A program made the translations under genes and the position numbers. Positions 1 through 8,959 of a stretch of DNA of 64,000 nucleotides are shown here, in pieces; position 1 is the first letter of the stretch, and each line of letters starts with the position of its first letter. Origin of the DNA: JAWLDA01 sp041686855 (lineage in GTDB: Bacteria > Bacillota > Limnochordia > DTU080 > RSA5); the NCBI GenBank assembly GCA_041686855.1, contig JAWLDA010000003.1, positions 62,001 through 126,000 of the forward strand, given 5' to 3'. The notes beneath the pieces were generated by a model, which saw nothing but the letters and a program-made list of their open reading frames with translations, was not told the DNA's origin and did no database searches.

Positions 1-610
1 TTCGGGTATGTGGCTGGTTCCGCCTTTGGATGCCCTTACCGCCGCTCGGTCAGTGGGGCGGAGCCCGTCCGAAGGAATGTTGGGCGTGGCCAATGTCGTC
101 GGTGACGTTCTCCCGCTCTTTGCCATGTGCGACACTCATGACGTAGGCACAGTGGTCGATTCGAGCAACACAGGCGTTCCAACACTCTTTTTGTTCGATC
201 GATACCCCGGAGGGGTCGGCTTCTCGGCGAAGGCGTACGAACGCATCGAAGAAGTGCTCGAGGCGAGTTGCGCGCTTATCCACGGCTGTGGATGTGCCGA
301 CGGCTGCCCGTCGTGTGTCGGTTCGCCGATCCCGCCTTTCTCGAACGGTGAGACCGACGGCGACGCGCGCGGTAAGGTGCCTGACAAGGAGGCGGCGTTA
401 GTCATCCTCCACGCGCTGCTTGAGAAGGCTCCCTACATTCCCGCGCCCAAAGCCATCCGGCCGGCGGCGGGAGGCGAGGCCGGAGAAGGGATGGAACAGG
501 GAGTAAGCGTGAAACAGCGACCGCCGAGCGAGCCTCTGCCAGCTAAGTTGGAGATGCGGTTGCGACGGCAAGTGCAGCGACTAAAAGCGTCACGAGAGGG
601 GAGTCGATAA
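1..610 (+). CDS. DEAD/DEAH-box helicase with C-terminal DUF1998 (MrfA/YprA-like), 3' part only
   Basis: The frame is open to the left edge of the window, so only the last ~200 residues are seen. The Gly/Ala stretch GGVGFSAKAYERIEEVLEA followed by a Cys-rich segment (CGCADGCPSC, about residues 95-103 of the visible part) is the zinc-binding end of the DUF1998 domain found in MrfA/YprA-type helicases, which act in repair of crosslinked DNA in Bacillus. The final ~60 residues are charged and poorly conserved. No helicase motif lies in the visible part, so the assignment rests on the DUF1998 Cys cluster. Its TAA shares a base with the ATG of the next gene, indicating translational coupling. Confidence 0.75.
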   Translation, partial: SGMWLVPPLDALTAARSVGRSPSEGMLGVANVVGDVLPLFAMCDTHDVGTVVDSSNTGVPTLFLFDRYPGGVGFSAKAYERIEEVLEASCALIHGCGCADGCPSCVGSPIPPFSNGETDGDARGKVPDKEAALVILHALLEKAPYIPAPKAIRPAAGGEAGEGMEQGVSVKQRPPSEPLPAKLEMRLRRQVQRLKASREGSR

Positions 611-1125
611 TGGAAGTGGAGCTCGAAGGCGTACGACCACAAAGAGGCGCCCGAGTATTTGTCGCACCGGGGGCGCGAGTGATCGGTGAGTGTACTCTCG
701 GCGACGACGTGGGGATCTGGTTTAACGCTGTCTTGCGCGGCGATTTAGAACCGATCGAGGTCGGCGCGCGTTCCAACGTTCAGGACGGCGCCGTATTGCA
801 TACGGATCCAGGGTTACCTTGTATTATCGGTTGCGACGTCACTGTGGGACACGGAGCGATCGTTCACGGGGCGCGGGTGGAAGATGGAGCGCTCATCGGA
901 ATGGGTGCCATTCTCCTCTCCGGCGCTGTCATCGGCGCCGGCTCCCTCGTGGCGGCCGGGTCGTTGGTTCCTGAAGGAAGGGAGATACCTCCCGGTTGGT
1001 TGGCGATGGGTTCACCGGCAAAGCCGGTTCGTCAGCTCAGAGAGGATGAGCGTGAGCGAGCGTTGAGCGGAACCCAAAGCTACGTGCGGAACAAGGATCG
1101 TTACCTAAAAGAGCTCGAAGGTTAA
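610..1125 (+). CDS. Gamma-class carbonic anhydrase family protein (left-handed beta-helix)
   Basis: A 171-residue hexapeptide-repeat protein. The V/I-G-x-G periodicity runs over residues 15-135. The three metal-ligand histidines expected in the gamma carbonic anhydrase/YrdA/PaaY group are visible as His64 (AVLHTD), His81 (VGHGA) and His86 (IVHG), followed by the LIGMGA signature. Members bind a divalent metal and form trimers; some hydrate CO2 and others have no proven activity, so the substrate is uncertain. The start overlaps the preceding stop by one base. The 3' end overlaps the end of the convergent yqhG by 21 bases. Confidence 0.88.
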   Translation: MEVELEGVRPQRGARVFVAPGARVIGECTLGDDVGIWFNAVLRGDLEPIEVGARSNVQDGAVLHTDPGLPCIIGCDVTVGHGAIVHGARVEDGALIGMGAILLSGAVIGAGSLVAAGSLVPEGREIPPGWLAMGSPAKPVRQLREDERERALSGTQSYVRNKDRYLKELEG

Positions 1126-1965
1126 GTGCTGGGCCCGCCCAGCCTCGTCGTAGGTGACGGGGAGCGTGAGCTCACCGACGCTTCGCACGTGCACTTGGAC
1201 CCGCGGCATCATCTCGGTCAGCTCGAGCAATCTTTGGTTGCGCTCGGCGCTCACGTCGTCTCCTTCCCGCTCGCGGATCGTGTAAAACTCCTCGAGGCGC
1301 GCTCGTTCTTGCTCCAACTCCCACCTTGCGGCGTCCGCCCACTGTGAGCCGGCGTGTTCGAGGTGCATCATCAGCTCGTCGAAGGCGAGTCCGAAAGCGC
1401 CGTCTAAGCCGAGCTCCGGCGCTTCAAACGGCGCAGCTTCGCTTTGGGGCGGTGAGCCGTCGAGTAGAGGAAGTCCAGGGAGTGCCTCGGCGAGCTGGCG
1501 TAGTGCGACTCGGTCGACTCGGTCAACCGCGATGTGAAGGTTGGAGAGTGGGGGCGGGGAGCCGTTGGTATGTACGCTCAACAGAAATACGTAAAACGGT
1601 CTGTAGAAGACGTACCGAGGGGGCCTGGCCATACGCTCGACGCACTCGTACGCCGGCAGCCACACCTTGAAGCTTCGAGTCAAACGGCGTACGGATGCGA
1701 CGATTTGCTCGAGTCGATGTGATCCTGCCGCGATGAGCTCCACGTTGGCCGCTTCGTCGACTCGCTCCGGATCAAAGGTGAAGTAGTAGGTCGCGTGAGC
1801 CCGTTCCGAGTTCCACCATCCCCAGGAGCTTCCCTCGAGCTCGGCGGCCGCCTCCCGCGGCAATTCGACTCGGAAGACGCCGGGAGCGCACTCGTCCAGC
1901 GCACCCCCGATACGTGCCAGGTACGATGTGACAAACGCCTGGATCTCCACTCGCTCTCTCACCAT
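1105..1965 (-). CDS. yqhG: YqhG family protein, function unknown
   Basis: A 286-residue protein whose N-terminus (VEIQAFVTSYLARIG) and Trp/Tyr-rich segment near residues 48-62 resemble Bacillus YqhG. The stronger support is position: it lies directly behind, and overlaps by 7 bases, an SNF2 helicase of the YqhH type, which is the Bacillus arrangement. The middle (residues 95-125) is hydrophobic and aromatic but has no clear membrane helix. The C-terminal third is charged and probably helical. The family has no established activity; coupling to yqhH suggests the two products work together. Confidence 0.75.
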   Translation of the reverse strand: MVRERVEIQAFVTSYLARIGGALDECAPGVFRVELPREAAAELEGSSWGWWNSERAHATYYFTFDPERVDEAANVELIAAGSHRLEQIVASVRRLTRSFKVWLPAYECVERMARPPRYVFYRPFYVFLLSVHTNGSPPPLSNLHIAVDRVDRVALRQLAEALPGLPLLDGSPPQSEAAPFEAPELGLDGAFGLAFDELMMHLEHAGSQWADAARWELEQERARLEEFYTIREREGDDVSAERNQRLLELTEMMPRVQVHVRSVGELTLPVTYDEAGRAQHLTFELF

Positions 1966-3803
1966 GTGAGCAATCGGTCCAATGCGTCTGACTCCTGTGC
2001 ATCGTTGCGAGCTTGAAGGATGTTGTCCGCCAACTCTTCGAGCCGCCGCTTCATATCCTCGGAGGTTTCGGAGCCGACCAGGATTTCGCTCAGCTTGCTC
2101 TCAAAGGAACTCTTCATGCGGAGATGACTCAAAATGGCGTCCATCTCTCCCATCACCATCTGGAACATATCGATCTTCTCATAGAGAAGGTAAAGAATGT
2201 GCTCTTCGATCGTCTCCTGCGTCGCGAGGTTGTAAATTTGCACGTCGCGCTCCTGGCCCAACCGGTGGACGCGCCCGATGCGCTGTTCGAGCCTCATTGG
2301 ATTCCAGGGAAGATCGTAATTCACCACATTCCGGCAGAATTGGAAGTTCAAACCTTCGCCCCCGGATTCGGTGCTGACGAGGACTTGGCTTTGGGAGCGA
2401 AAGAGCTCCCGGATCCATCCCTTGCGGGAGGCTGAGAGCGAACCATTGAATCCGAGTGTAGCGATACCGGCTTTGGTGAGTCTCCAGCGGATGTACTCCT
2501 GAGAGGCTCGGTACTCCGTAAACACAATCACTTTCTCATCGGTGCTACCGATGAGATCGACGAGGAAGTCTACCTTGCTGTTGTGCTCCATGGCCACCGC
2601 ACGGTCAAGGAGCTCTTGCAATCGGCGCTGAACCGCAGGGTCGGCGGCTCGGCTCTTGAGTCGCTCGAGGGTGAGAGCAGCGGCGATAGCGCTCGAGCAA
2701 ATCTCCCGTTGCAGCGTGATGAGGGAGAGGACGTTGCGCGGTGATCCCATGGCATTGCGGTACTCAGTGCGCACGTAGGAGCTCACGTCATCGTAGAGTT
2801 CGCGTTCGGCTTCGGAAAGGGTGATTGGCACCGAATGCACTCGGCGGGCCGTGAACTCAACACTCCCTTTTCCGCGTCGGTTCCGTATCATCACCCGCTC
2901 GAGCAGCCCTTTCAGCTCCTCGGTCTGTTTGGGCGTACGCATGTCTAAGAGGAAGTCCTGCTTAAACTGGCGGTAGGTACCAAGTTGCCCGGGGCGGATG
3001 AGGTTTATGAGGTTATAAAGCTCTCTAAGGTCGTTTTGCATGGGAGTGGCAGTCAGCATAAGACAGTACTTGCGCTGGATCCCGTTGATGAACGAATAGC
3101 TCTGCGTCGACTGATTCTTGAGTTTGTGCGCTTCGTCGACGACGAGCATGTCCCATGGAATGCGCTGGATGATCCCGCAATGCGGCTCTCGCTTCGCTTT
3201 GTCCAGTGAGGCGATGAGAATGTTTGTCCGCTCCCAGTCGTACTCACTGCGCTGCATTCCGCATGCGAGATTGAACTTCTCCTTGAGTTCGTTGTACCAT
3301 TGCCAGCACAGCGAGGCAGGGGTGAGGATAAGGATGCGCCGGGCGAGCCCGCGCAGCAACTTCTCCTTGATGATGAGGCCGGCTTCGATCGTCTTGCCAA
3401 GACCGACTTCATCCGCAAGGATCGCTTTGCCTCCCAGCTCGTGAATCACCCGGCGTGCCGTTTCAAGCTGGTGTGGGTACGGGATGACTCCCACCTGACG
3501 CCACCGTTCGGCCAAGTGTAGAGGGGCGAGCAGCTCACCGCGAACAAGAGCCTGCCGCGAAGCTCGTTCGGCCTGAATCAGAAGGCGGTACCAGTCGGCG
3601 CCCGGCTGGTGGGGCTCCCCCAGGGCCTCCTTAACGTTAAGGAGGCTGGTGATGGAGTATTGGACGGGGAAGGCGCCGTTGATCCAGTAGTCGCGACTCC
3701 ACTTCTCCTCGGGAGGCGGTTGAAAGAAGTGCAGACTCCCAGTGCCTAACAAAGGAACGGTGATGGGGAATGTCTTGACAGGGATGTTCTGCAACACACT
3801 CAA
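1959..3803 (-). CDS. yqhH: SNF2-family DEAD/DEAH-box helicase (YqhH-like)
   Basis: A 614-residue Swi2/Snf2 ATPase. Motif I is DEVGLGKT (131-138), motif II DEAH (223-226), motif III LTATP (~250), and the C-terminal RecA-like domain carries EYRAS (~430), GGEGLNFQ (~480) and the motif VI arginines QRIGRVHRLGQ (~507). These proteins translocate on double-stranded DNA and remodel bound proteins. The start is TTG at 3803, with GGAGGG about 10 nt upstream; no in-frame ATG fits as well. It is first in a two-gene operon with yqhG. The ~140 bp between it and the divergent tRNA gene contains an inverted repeat (ACCTAAAT, 3838-3845 and 3890-3897) of unknown role. Confidence 0.88.
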   Translation of the reverse strand: MSVLQNIPVKTFPITVPLLGTGSLHFFQPPPEEKWSRDYWINGAFPVQYSITSLLNVKEALGEPHQPGADWYRLLIQAERASRQALVRGELLAPLHLAERWRQVGVIPYPHQLETARRVIHELGGKAILADEVGLGKTIEAGLIIKEKLLRGLARRILILTPASLCWQWYNELKEKFNLACGMQRSEYDWERTNILIASLDKAKREPHCGIIQRIPWDMLVVDEAHKLKNQSTQSYSFINGIQRKYCLMLTATPMQNDLRELYNLINLIRPGQLGTYRQFKQDFLLDMRTPKQTEELKGLLERVMIRNRRGKGSVEFTARRVHSVPITLSEAERELYDDVSSYVRTEYRNAMGSPRNVLSLITLQREICSSAIAAALTLERLKSRAADPAVQRRLQELLDRAVAMEHNSKVDFLVDLIGSTDEKVIVFTEYRASQEYIRWRLTKAGIATLGFNGSLSASRKGWIRELFRSQSQVLVSTESGGEGLNFQFCRNVVNYDLPWNPMRLEQRIGRVHRLGQERDVQIYNLATQETIEEHILYLLYEKIDMFQMVMGEMDAILSHLRMKSSFESKLSEILVGSETSEDMKRRLEELADNILQARNDAQESDALDRLLTW

Positions 3804-3898
3804 AGCCCGGACCCTCCGCGTATTAAAACTCGGTCGTACCTAAATACTCTTACCAGACCCTCCTGAGATAATTCATCGCTCACAGCGCGATTTAGGTA

Positions 3899-3927
3899 TT
3901 GGATTCCTAAAGCAGGTGGTGTATAAT
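3899..3927 (+). promoter_or_regulatory. Sigma-A-type promoter for tRNA-Ala
   Basis: TTGGAT (3899-3904), 17-bp spacer, perfect TATAAT (3922-3927). The tRNA begins 15 bases downstream of the -10 box, a normal distance for a stable-RNA promoter. The -35 box is only a partial match. Confidence 0.7.
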
Positions 3928-3941
3928 TAGCTTTGTCCCAA

Positions 3942-4017
3942 GGGCCTGTAGCTCAGTTGGGAGAGCGCTGCGTTCGCATCGCAGAGGCCAGGGGTTCGAA
4001 TCCCCTCAGGTCCACCA
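3942..4017 (+). tRNA. tRNA-Ala (anticodon CGC)
   Basis: A 76-nt cloverleaf with encoded CCA. The acceptor stem GGGCCTG pairs with CAGGTCC and contains the G3:U70 wobble that is the alanine identity element. The anticodon arm is CTGCG-TTCGCAT-CGCAG, giving anticodon CGC (reads GCG). The T arm contains GGTTCGAATCC. It stands alone, not in a tRNA cluster. Confidence 0.97.
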
Positions 4018-4030
4018 GAGGATTTATTCC

Positions 4031-4070
4031 AGCCTCACCGGAGAGTGTAATCTCACCGGCGAGGCTTTTT
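4031..4070 (+). terminator. Intrinsic terminator after tRNA-Ala
   Basis: AGCCTC and GAGGCT (4031-4036 / 4061-4066), extended inward by CCGG/CCGG with mismatches, followed by TTTTT ending at 4070. Confidence 0.8.
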
Positions 4071-4119
4071 GTATGCATTATTGCCGCCCCTACTCTTTTC
4101 TTTAGGTGGAGGTCGATGT

Positions 4120-5577
4120 ATGAGTCGTAAAAGGCGGGTGGGAGGATCGCAGTCGCCGCAATCGAGGGAGCCGTCTCCGGGCGCTCCTGCCGTGGGCGCC
4201 CCCCTTTCACTCGAGATCACCGATCTCAACCATGACGGGGACGGGGTGGGCCGCACTGCGGAGGGATTTGTTGTCTTCGTCACAGGAGCTCTTCCGGGCG
4301 AGCGCGTACAGGTGCGCGTGGAAACGGTCAAAAAGCGACATGCTATCGCCTCTCTCGAGAGCGACGCCGACGTCGACGGGAAGAGAGTGCGCTGGGCTCC
4401 GACGCGTACACAGCCTCGCTGCGCGGTGGCCGGCGAATGCGGTGGATGTCGTCTTCAGCACTTCGATTACAGTGCCCAGCTCGCCTGGAAAACGGAGCGA
4501 GTGCGTGCTGCATTAGAGCGCATCGGGGGATTGTCGGCCGTTGAGGTGAAGCCGATCATCGGAATGGACGACCCCTTTCATTACCGGAATAAGGCTCAGT
4601 ACCCGGTGCAGCGGGGAGGAGACGGGCGTCCCCTTCTCGGCTTCTACCGTCGAGCAAGTCATCAGATCATCCCGCACGACGAGTGTGCCATACAACACCC
4701 GCTCATTCCACCGATCGCTCAAGTGTGTCGCAACGCAATTGAGGCTCTCGATATTCCCGTTTACGACGAAGATCAGCATACGGGCGACATTCGACACGTG
4801 GTAGTCCGAGCAAGTTTTCATCGGAATGAAGCGCTTGTCGTGCTTGTCACAAGAACGGACAACCTTTCACACGCAGAGACTCTGATCGACCGGATCCGGG
4901 CAGAGGCGCCCCAAGTGATCGGCGTTGTCCAGAACGTAAACGCCGCACGGACCAACGCGGTCTTTGGGAACGCCAGCCGCACGCGGTGGGGTGAGAGCGT
5001 TCTGATCGAACGGTTGGGAGCCTTGGAGGTAGAGATCTCTGCGACCTCTTTTTTTCAGGTGAATCCGCGCCAAAGCGTACGCTTATACGATACTGTCGTG
5101 GAGCTCGCTGATCTGTCGGGGGGACGGGTGTGGGATCTATACTGCGGTGCGGGGAGCATCGGACTCTACGTTTTGCAAAGGGGCGCCGCCACTACACTCA
5201 GCGTCAGAGGGGTTGACTCGGTCCCCTCCGCAATTGGTGATGCTCGTCGTAACGCTAAACGAAATGGTCTCGAACAGGGAGCGCAGTTCGAGGTTGGGAG
5301 GGCCGAGGCGGTAGTGCCCCGTTGGGTGGCAGACGGCGAGCAGGCCGATGTCTGCCTGTTGGACCCTCCGCGCAGTGGTTGTGCCCCTGAACTCTTAGAT
5401 GCTGTGCGCGCGAGCGGAGCGCGACGAACGGTTTACGTCTCGTGCAATCCGAGCACGTTGGCGCGTGACCTGGCTATTCTAGCGAAACTTGGGTACCACG
5501 CTCGCCTTGTACAACCGGTCGACATGTTTCCGCAAACGTCGCACATTGAGACCGTTGCGTTGCTCGAGCGAGCGTGA
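4120..5577 (+). CDS. rlmD: 23S rRNA (uracil-5-)-methyltransferase, RlmD/RlmCD (RumA) type
   Basis: 485 residues from ATG 4120, chosen because GGTGGAGGT (4105-4113) sits just upstream; the open frame extends further up only through the tRNA terminator. A TRAM domain (~28-90) is followed by the Fe-S cysteines C101, C107 and C110 (CAVAGECGGC) and a fourth in DECAIQHP (~187). The SAM motif is WDLYCGAGSIGLYV, and the catalytic region has LLDPPRSGC and the nucleophile Cys in YVSCNPSTLARDL. In Bacillus this family methylates U747 and/or U1939 of 23S rRNA; sequence alone does not tell which. Monocistronic, between a tRNA terminator and the csp promoter. Confidence 0.92.
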   Translation: MSRKRRVGGSQSPQSREPSPGAPAVGAPLSLEITDLNHDGDGVGRTAEGFVVFVTGALPGERVQVRVETVKKRHAIASLESDADVDGKRVRWAPTRTQPRCAVAGECGGCRLQHFDYSAQLAWKTERVRAALERIGGLSAVEVKPIIGMDDPFHYRNKAQYPVQRGGDGRPLLGFYRRASHQIIPHDECAIQHPLIPPIAQVCRNAIEALDIPVYDEDQHTGDIRHVVVRASFHRNEALVVLVTRTDNLSHAETLIDRIRAEAPQVIGVVQNVNAARTNAVFGNASRTRWGESVLIERLGALEVEISATSFFQVNPRQSVRLYDTVVELADLSGGRVWDLYCGAGSIGLYVLQRGAATTLSVRGVDSVPSAIGDARRNAKRNGLEQGAQFEVGRAEAVVPRWVADGEQADVCLLDPPRSGCAPELLDAVRASGARRTVYVSCNPSTLARDLAILAKLGYHARLVQPVDMFPQTSHIETVALLERA

Positions 5578-5588
5578 CGGGTAACCAC

Positions 5589-5618
5589 TTGACATAGCAC
5601 TTTTATCTATGGTAGGGT
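5589..5618 (+). promoter_or_regulatory. Sigma-A-type promoter of the cold-shock gene
   Basis: Perfect -35 TTGACA (5589-5594), 18-bp spacer, -10-like TAGGGT (5613-5618). Transcription would give a ~55-nt leader with a small GTAGGT/ACCTAT hairpin just before the ribosome binding site, the kind of 5' leader expected for cold-shock mRNAs. Confidence 0.6.
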
Positions 5619-5676
5619 AGGGCCAAGTCGAACGTAGGTCGGCTGCAGTCACCTATCTAGGAGGCCTATTTGGTTT

Positions 5677-5913
5677 ATGGAAAAAGGCAGAGTGAAGTGG
5701 TTCAGCAACGAAAAGGGTTATGGATTCATCGAGCGTGAGGGTGGCGAGGACGTCTTCGTGCACTTCTCCGCGATTCAGGAAGAGGGATTCAAGACTCTTG
5801 ACGAGGGTCAAGAAGTCGAGTTCGAGATCGTCATGGGCGATCGCGGGCCGCAAGCGTCCAACGTTGTCAAGACGGGTCCTGCGCCCACTTCCTATTCGTT
5901 CGGCGAGTTTTAA
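5677..5913 (+). CDS. Cold-shock protein (CspA family)
   Basis: A 78-residue OB-fold protein of typical length with the nucleic-acid-binding motifs RNP1 (KGYGFI, 14-19) and RNP2 (VFVHF, 27-31) and the start GRVKWFSNEKGYGFI. It binds single-stranded RNA/DNA and acts as an RNA chaperone. An ideal AGGAGG (5659-5664) lies 12 nt before the ATG, slightly long spacing. The final ~10 residues (PTSYSFGEF) extend beyond the usual ~66-residue core. Single gene between its own promoter and a strong terminator. Confidence 0.96.
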   Translation: MEKGRVKWFSNEKGYGFIEREGGEDVFVHFSAIQEEGFKTLDEGQEVEFEIVMGDRGPQASNVVKTGPAPTSYSFGEF

Positions 5914-5975
5914 TCATCCCTTTCGTTACGACACTTCGTTCATGATACATTGGTGTTAATGTGTACATGCAATGG

Positions 5976-6007
5976 CGGCCTCGGACATATGCGTCCGAGG
6001 CCGTTTT
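5976..6007 (+). terminator. Intrinsic terminator of the cold-shock gene
   Basis: Perfect 11-bp stem CGGCCTCGGAC / GTCCGAGGCCG (5976-5986 / 5993-6003) with a 6-nt loop, followed by TTTT. Confidence 0.92.
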
Positions 6008-6027
6008 AGTGCTATGAAGACCAAGCA

Positions 6028-6057
6028 TTGACAGCCCAGATCCGCATTGCTTAAAAT
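6028..6057 (+). promoter_or_regulatory. Promoter of the mrp operon, placed so that the mRNA would be leaderless
   Basis: Perfect -35 TTGACA (6028-6033), 18-bp spacer, -10 TAAAAT (6052-6057, 5/6). The mrpA ATG is at 6064, only six bases after the -10 box, so transcription should begin at or within a base of the start codon. No Shine-Dalgarno sequence precedes mrpA. Confidence 0.65.
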
Positions 6058-6063
6058 GGGATT

Positions 6064-8454
6064 ATGTTGGAGATACTTCCGCTTTCGCTGTTGCTACCGT
6101 TTGCCGCAGCCGTCGTCGTCCCCTTGATCTACCCTCTGCTTGGACGCCGGTTAGGCTGGGCCGTCTTAACTATTCCGTCAATCCTCTTTATCTACTTTGC
6201 ATCGTTCTTAGGCTCCGTTGGAGCCGAAGGTGTGCGTCACACGTGGAGTTGGGTTCCCTCCTTGGGGATGCAACTTGCGCTGGGGCTCGACGGTCTCAGT
6301 CTGCTATTCGCCCTCTTGATTACCGGCATTGGCGCTCTTGTTGTCTTGTACTCAATCTACTATCTGAGTGCCCGCGAAGACCTCTCGAAGTTTTACGTCT
6401 ACATCCTGCTCTTTATGGGTGCGATGATCGGAGTCGTCCTCTCCGAAAACCTGGCGCTCCTCTACATTTCATGGGAGCTCACGAGTGTGAGTTCATTCCT
6501 GCTCATCGGTTTCTGGCACTCCCGGGCGGAATCACGGGACGGCGCACTCAAATCGCTATTGATCACCGTGCTCGGAGGATTCGCCCTGCTGGCAGGGTTC
6601 GTGCTGCTCTTTGCAGCTGGAGGCTCCTACGACTTCCGGGAGCTGGTGGCCAATCGCCAGGTCGTGCAGAGCAGCCCCTACTACCTGCCGGCCGTGCTTC
6701 TGATCTTTTTGGGCGCGTTTACCAAGTCGGCGCAGGTACCGTTTCATATTTGGCTGCCAGCCGCTATGGCGGCTCCAACCCCCGTGAGTGCGTACCTCCA
6801 TTCGGCCACGATGGTCAAGGCCGGTATCTTTCTAATCGCCAAGATGTCGCTCCTGCTCGGCGGCACCCAGTTGTGGTACTACGGGGTCGCGGGCGCCGGC
6901 GCGCTCACCGTCGCGTTTGCGGCAATCCTGGCGATTCGCCAGATCGATCTCAAGGCGCTATTGGCATTCTCAACGGTGAGCCAACTCGGACTCATCTTAC
7001 CGATGTTCGCAATAGGCAGTGATGTTTCAGCGTTGGCGGGAGCTGCGCACATCATCAATCATGCGACCTTTAAAGGCGCCCTCTTTTTGCTGGTGGGAAT
7101 AATCGACCACGAAACGCACACGCGCAATATCGATCGGCTCGGCGGACTTTGGCGACGAATGCCGATTACGTCGGCGCTCATGATGATTGCGGCGCTCTCA
7201 ATGGCGGGAGTGTGGCCGCTCAATGGATTTGTGAGCAAGGAGTTAATCTTTGAGGCGTTACTACACCCACCGTACGGACCCAATGTGTGGACCTGGAGCT
7301 TCGCCATATTAGCTGTGCTGGGGAGCGTCTTTACGACTGCATACTCGTTGATCTTGGCCCACCGGATCCTCTTTCGCCCGCCGACGGAGCATGCCGCAGA
7401 CAATGCATCGGGCCAGGAGAGTATCACTCGCGCTCACGATCCGCCACTACCGATGCTCGTCGGACCGGCGATCCTTTGCGGTCTCGTGATACTCTTGGGG
7501 GTTTATCCGTTCCCGCTTGAGTCACCGTTGTATGCCGCAGCAGCCGGCGCGGTACTGGGTACAGCGACCCATGCTCACTTGCATAACATACCAGTGATCG
7601 GGACGCCGCTTTTCATGAGCGTAATCGCACTGGGCGTCGGACTCATCGTCTACCTAATCCGGGATCGACTGCGCGCTCTTCTGGCGTACACGCCTAAATC
7701 CTGGAGTGCCAACGCCATCTACGAAGGCCTCCTACGAGGCTTGCACGCTTGGTCCGAGCGTTTGAACCGCGGGCACATGACCGGGTTCTTGCGGGATTAT
7801 ATCCTCTTTACAATGATGGCGACAGTGCTCCTCATTGGATATGGGGTGGCGCGCGCCTGGAGTGGAGGCGTGCGCTTCGATCTAGCTCCGATTCAACTGT
7901 GGGAAGGTGTCGTCCTTCTCATGATTGGAGTCGGATCCCTCCTGGTCATTCTGTTCAAGCGGCGTCTTGCGGCGCTTATCGCGTTAGGCAGTGTCGGCGC
8001 GTCGATGGCGCTCCTGTTCGTCTTTTTACAGGCTCCCGATCTTGCGCTGACTCAGCTGATGGTCGAGGCGATTTCGACCGTCCTCATCCTGCTTGCATTC
8101 GCGAACCTTCCCATCATGAAACGGGAGGATGTCTCGCCGGCGCATAGGGGAATGAATCTCGCTGTCGCTGTGGGATCGGGCGTGGTGGTCTCAGCGCTCG
8201 CGGCAGTCGCCATTGGAAACTTCACCCCTACGAGCATCGGTTCGTACTTCGTCGACAACAGCCTCCCCTTAGGTGGCGGCAGCAACATCGTCAACGTCAT
8301 ACTTGTGGACTTCCGCGGCGTCGATACAATGGGAGAGATCACCGTCCTCGCAATCGCGGCGCTTAGCGTGCGAGCGCTGGTGCGTTTGCGACCACAAATG
8401 AGCTCGACATCCCAGTCGGCGTCGAGTGACGCGGATGAAGGGGGGAGCCGTTGA
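6064..8454 (+). CDS. mrpA: Na+/H+ antiporter subunit MrpA
   Basis: 796 residues, the usual size for a full MrpA. It is a polytopic membrane protein with a NuoL-like proton-translocation module (about residues 65-420), including Glu138 in SWELTS and the Lys/His-bearing helices that follow (FTKSAQVPFHIWLPAAMAA starts ~220). It continues with the MbhD- and MbhE-like C-terminal region (about 610-790; FLQAPDLALTQLMVEA). In the Mrp complex it forms the core with MrpD and exchanges Na+ for H+ across the membrane. First gene of a seven-gene operon with stop/start overlap (ATGA) to mrpB. Confidence 0.95.
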   Translation: MLEILPLSLLLPFAAAVVVPLIYPLLGRRLGWAVLTIPSILFIYFASFLGSVGAEGVRHTWSWVPSLGMQLALGLDGLSLLFALLITGIGALVVLYSIYYLSAREDLSKFYVYILLFMGAMIGVVLSENLALLYISWELTSVSSFLLIGFWHSRAESRDGALKSLLITVLGGFALLAGFVLLFAAGGSYDFRELVANRQVVQSSPYYLPAVLLIFLGAFTKSAQVPFHIWLPAAMAAPTPVSAYLHSATMVKAGIFLIAKMSLLLGGTQLWYYGVAGAGALTVAFAAILAIRQIDLKALLAFSTVSQLGLILPMFAIGSDVSALAGAAHIINHATFKGALFLLVGIIDHETHTRNIDRLGGLWRRMPITSALMMIAALSMAGVWPLNGFVSKELIFEALLHPPYGPNVWTWSFAILAVLGSVFTTAYSLILAHRILFRPPTEHAADNASGQESITRAHDPPLPMLVGPAILCGLVILLGVYPFPLESPLYAAAAGAVLGTATHAHLHNIPVIGTPLFMSVIALGVGLIVYLIRDRLRALLAYTPKSWSANAIYEGLLRGLHAWSERLNRGHMTGFLRDYILFTMMATVLLIGYGVARAWSGGVRFDLAPIQLWEGVVLLMIGVGSLLVILFKRRLAALIALGSVGASMALLFVFLQAPDLALTQLMVEAISTVLILLAFANLPIMKREDVSPAHRGMNLAVAVGSGVVVSALAAVAIGNFTPTSIGSYFVDNSLPLGGGSNIVNVILVDFRGVDTMGEITVLAIAALSVRALVRLRPQMSSTSQSASSDADEGGSR

Positions 8455-8948
8455 TGAACCTACTCATTTTAAGGACGGTCTCCCGAGTCCATCTCTTCCT
8501 CATGACTCTGTTCGCCGTCTACCTTCTGCTACGGGGGCACAACGAACCGGGGGGCGGCTTCATTGCCGGTCTCCTCACGGCGGCCGCAATCGTCTTGCAA
8601 GCCGTGGCTTTTGACGTGCGTTACGCCGAGCGACTCGTCCCGATCCGCGAGTCGTATCTTATCGCGGGGGGTCTCACCCTCGCTGTAGGCACGGGGATCG
8701 TTCCAACGCTCTTCGGCGCTCCTCTCCTTGATCAGGTGTTTGGGCACTTCGACCTGCCCTTCTTTGGCCATGTAGAGTTGGCCACCGCGCTCATCTTCGA
8801 CCTCGGAGTTTACTTCGTCGTCGTGGGCGTCAGCAAGTGGATTATACTCACCATCGCGGAAGAGATGGGACTTGGGTTGTCACCCGAGCCTGATCCGGTG
8901 ACGGCAGTCGAGCCGATCGAATCCGGCGACGCCAGCGAGAAACTTTAA
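8451..8948 (+). CDS. mrpB: Na+/H+ antiporter subunit MrpB
   Basis: 165 residues with the MnhB signature LLLRGHNEPGGGFIAGLLTA near the N-terminus and four hydrophobic helices, ending in an acidic tail. The family contributes small membrane subunits that pack against MrpA in the heteromeric antiporter. Its ATG overlaps the mrpA TGA by four bases. A slightly long acidic C-terminus (PEPDPVTAVEPIESGDASEKL region) is the only deviation from a standard MrpB. Confidence 0.95.
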   Translation: MMNLLILRTVSRVHLFLMTLFAVYLLLRGHNEPGGGFIAGLLTAAAIVLQAVAFDVRYAERLVPIRESYLIAGGLTLAVGTGIVPTLFGAPLLDQVFGHFDLPFFGHVELATALIFDLGVYFVVVGVSKWIILTIAEEMGLGLSPEPDPVTAVEPIESGDASEKL

Positions 8949-8959
8949 AGGGTGTTTGT

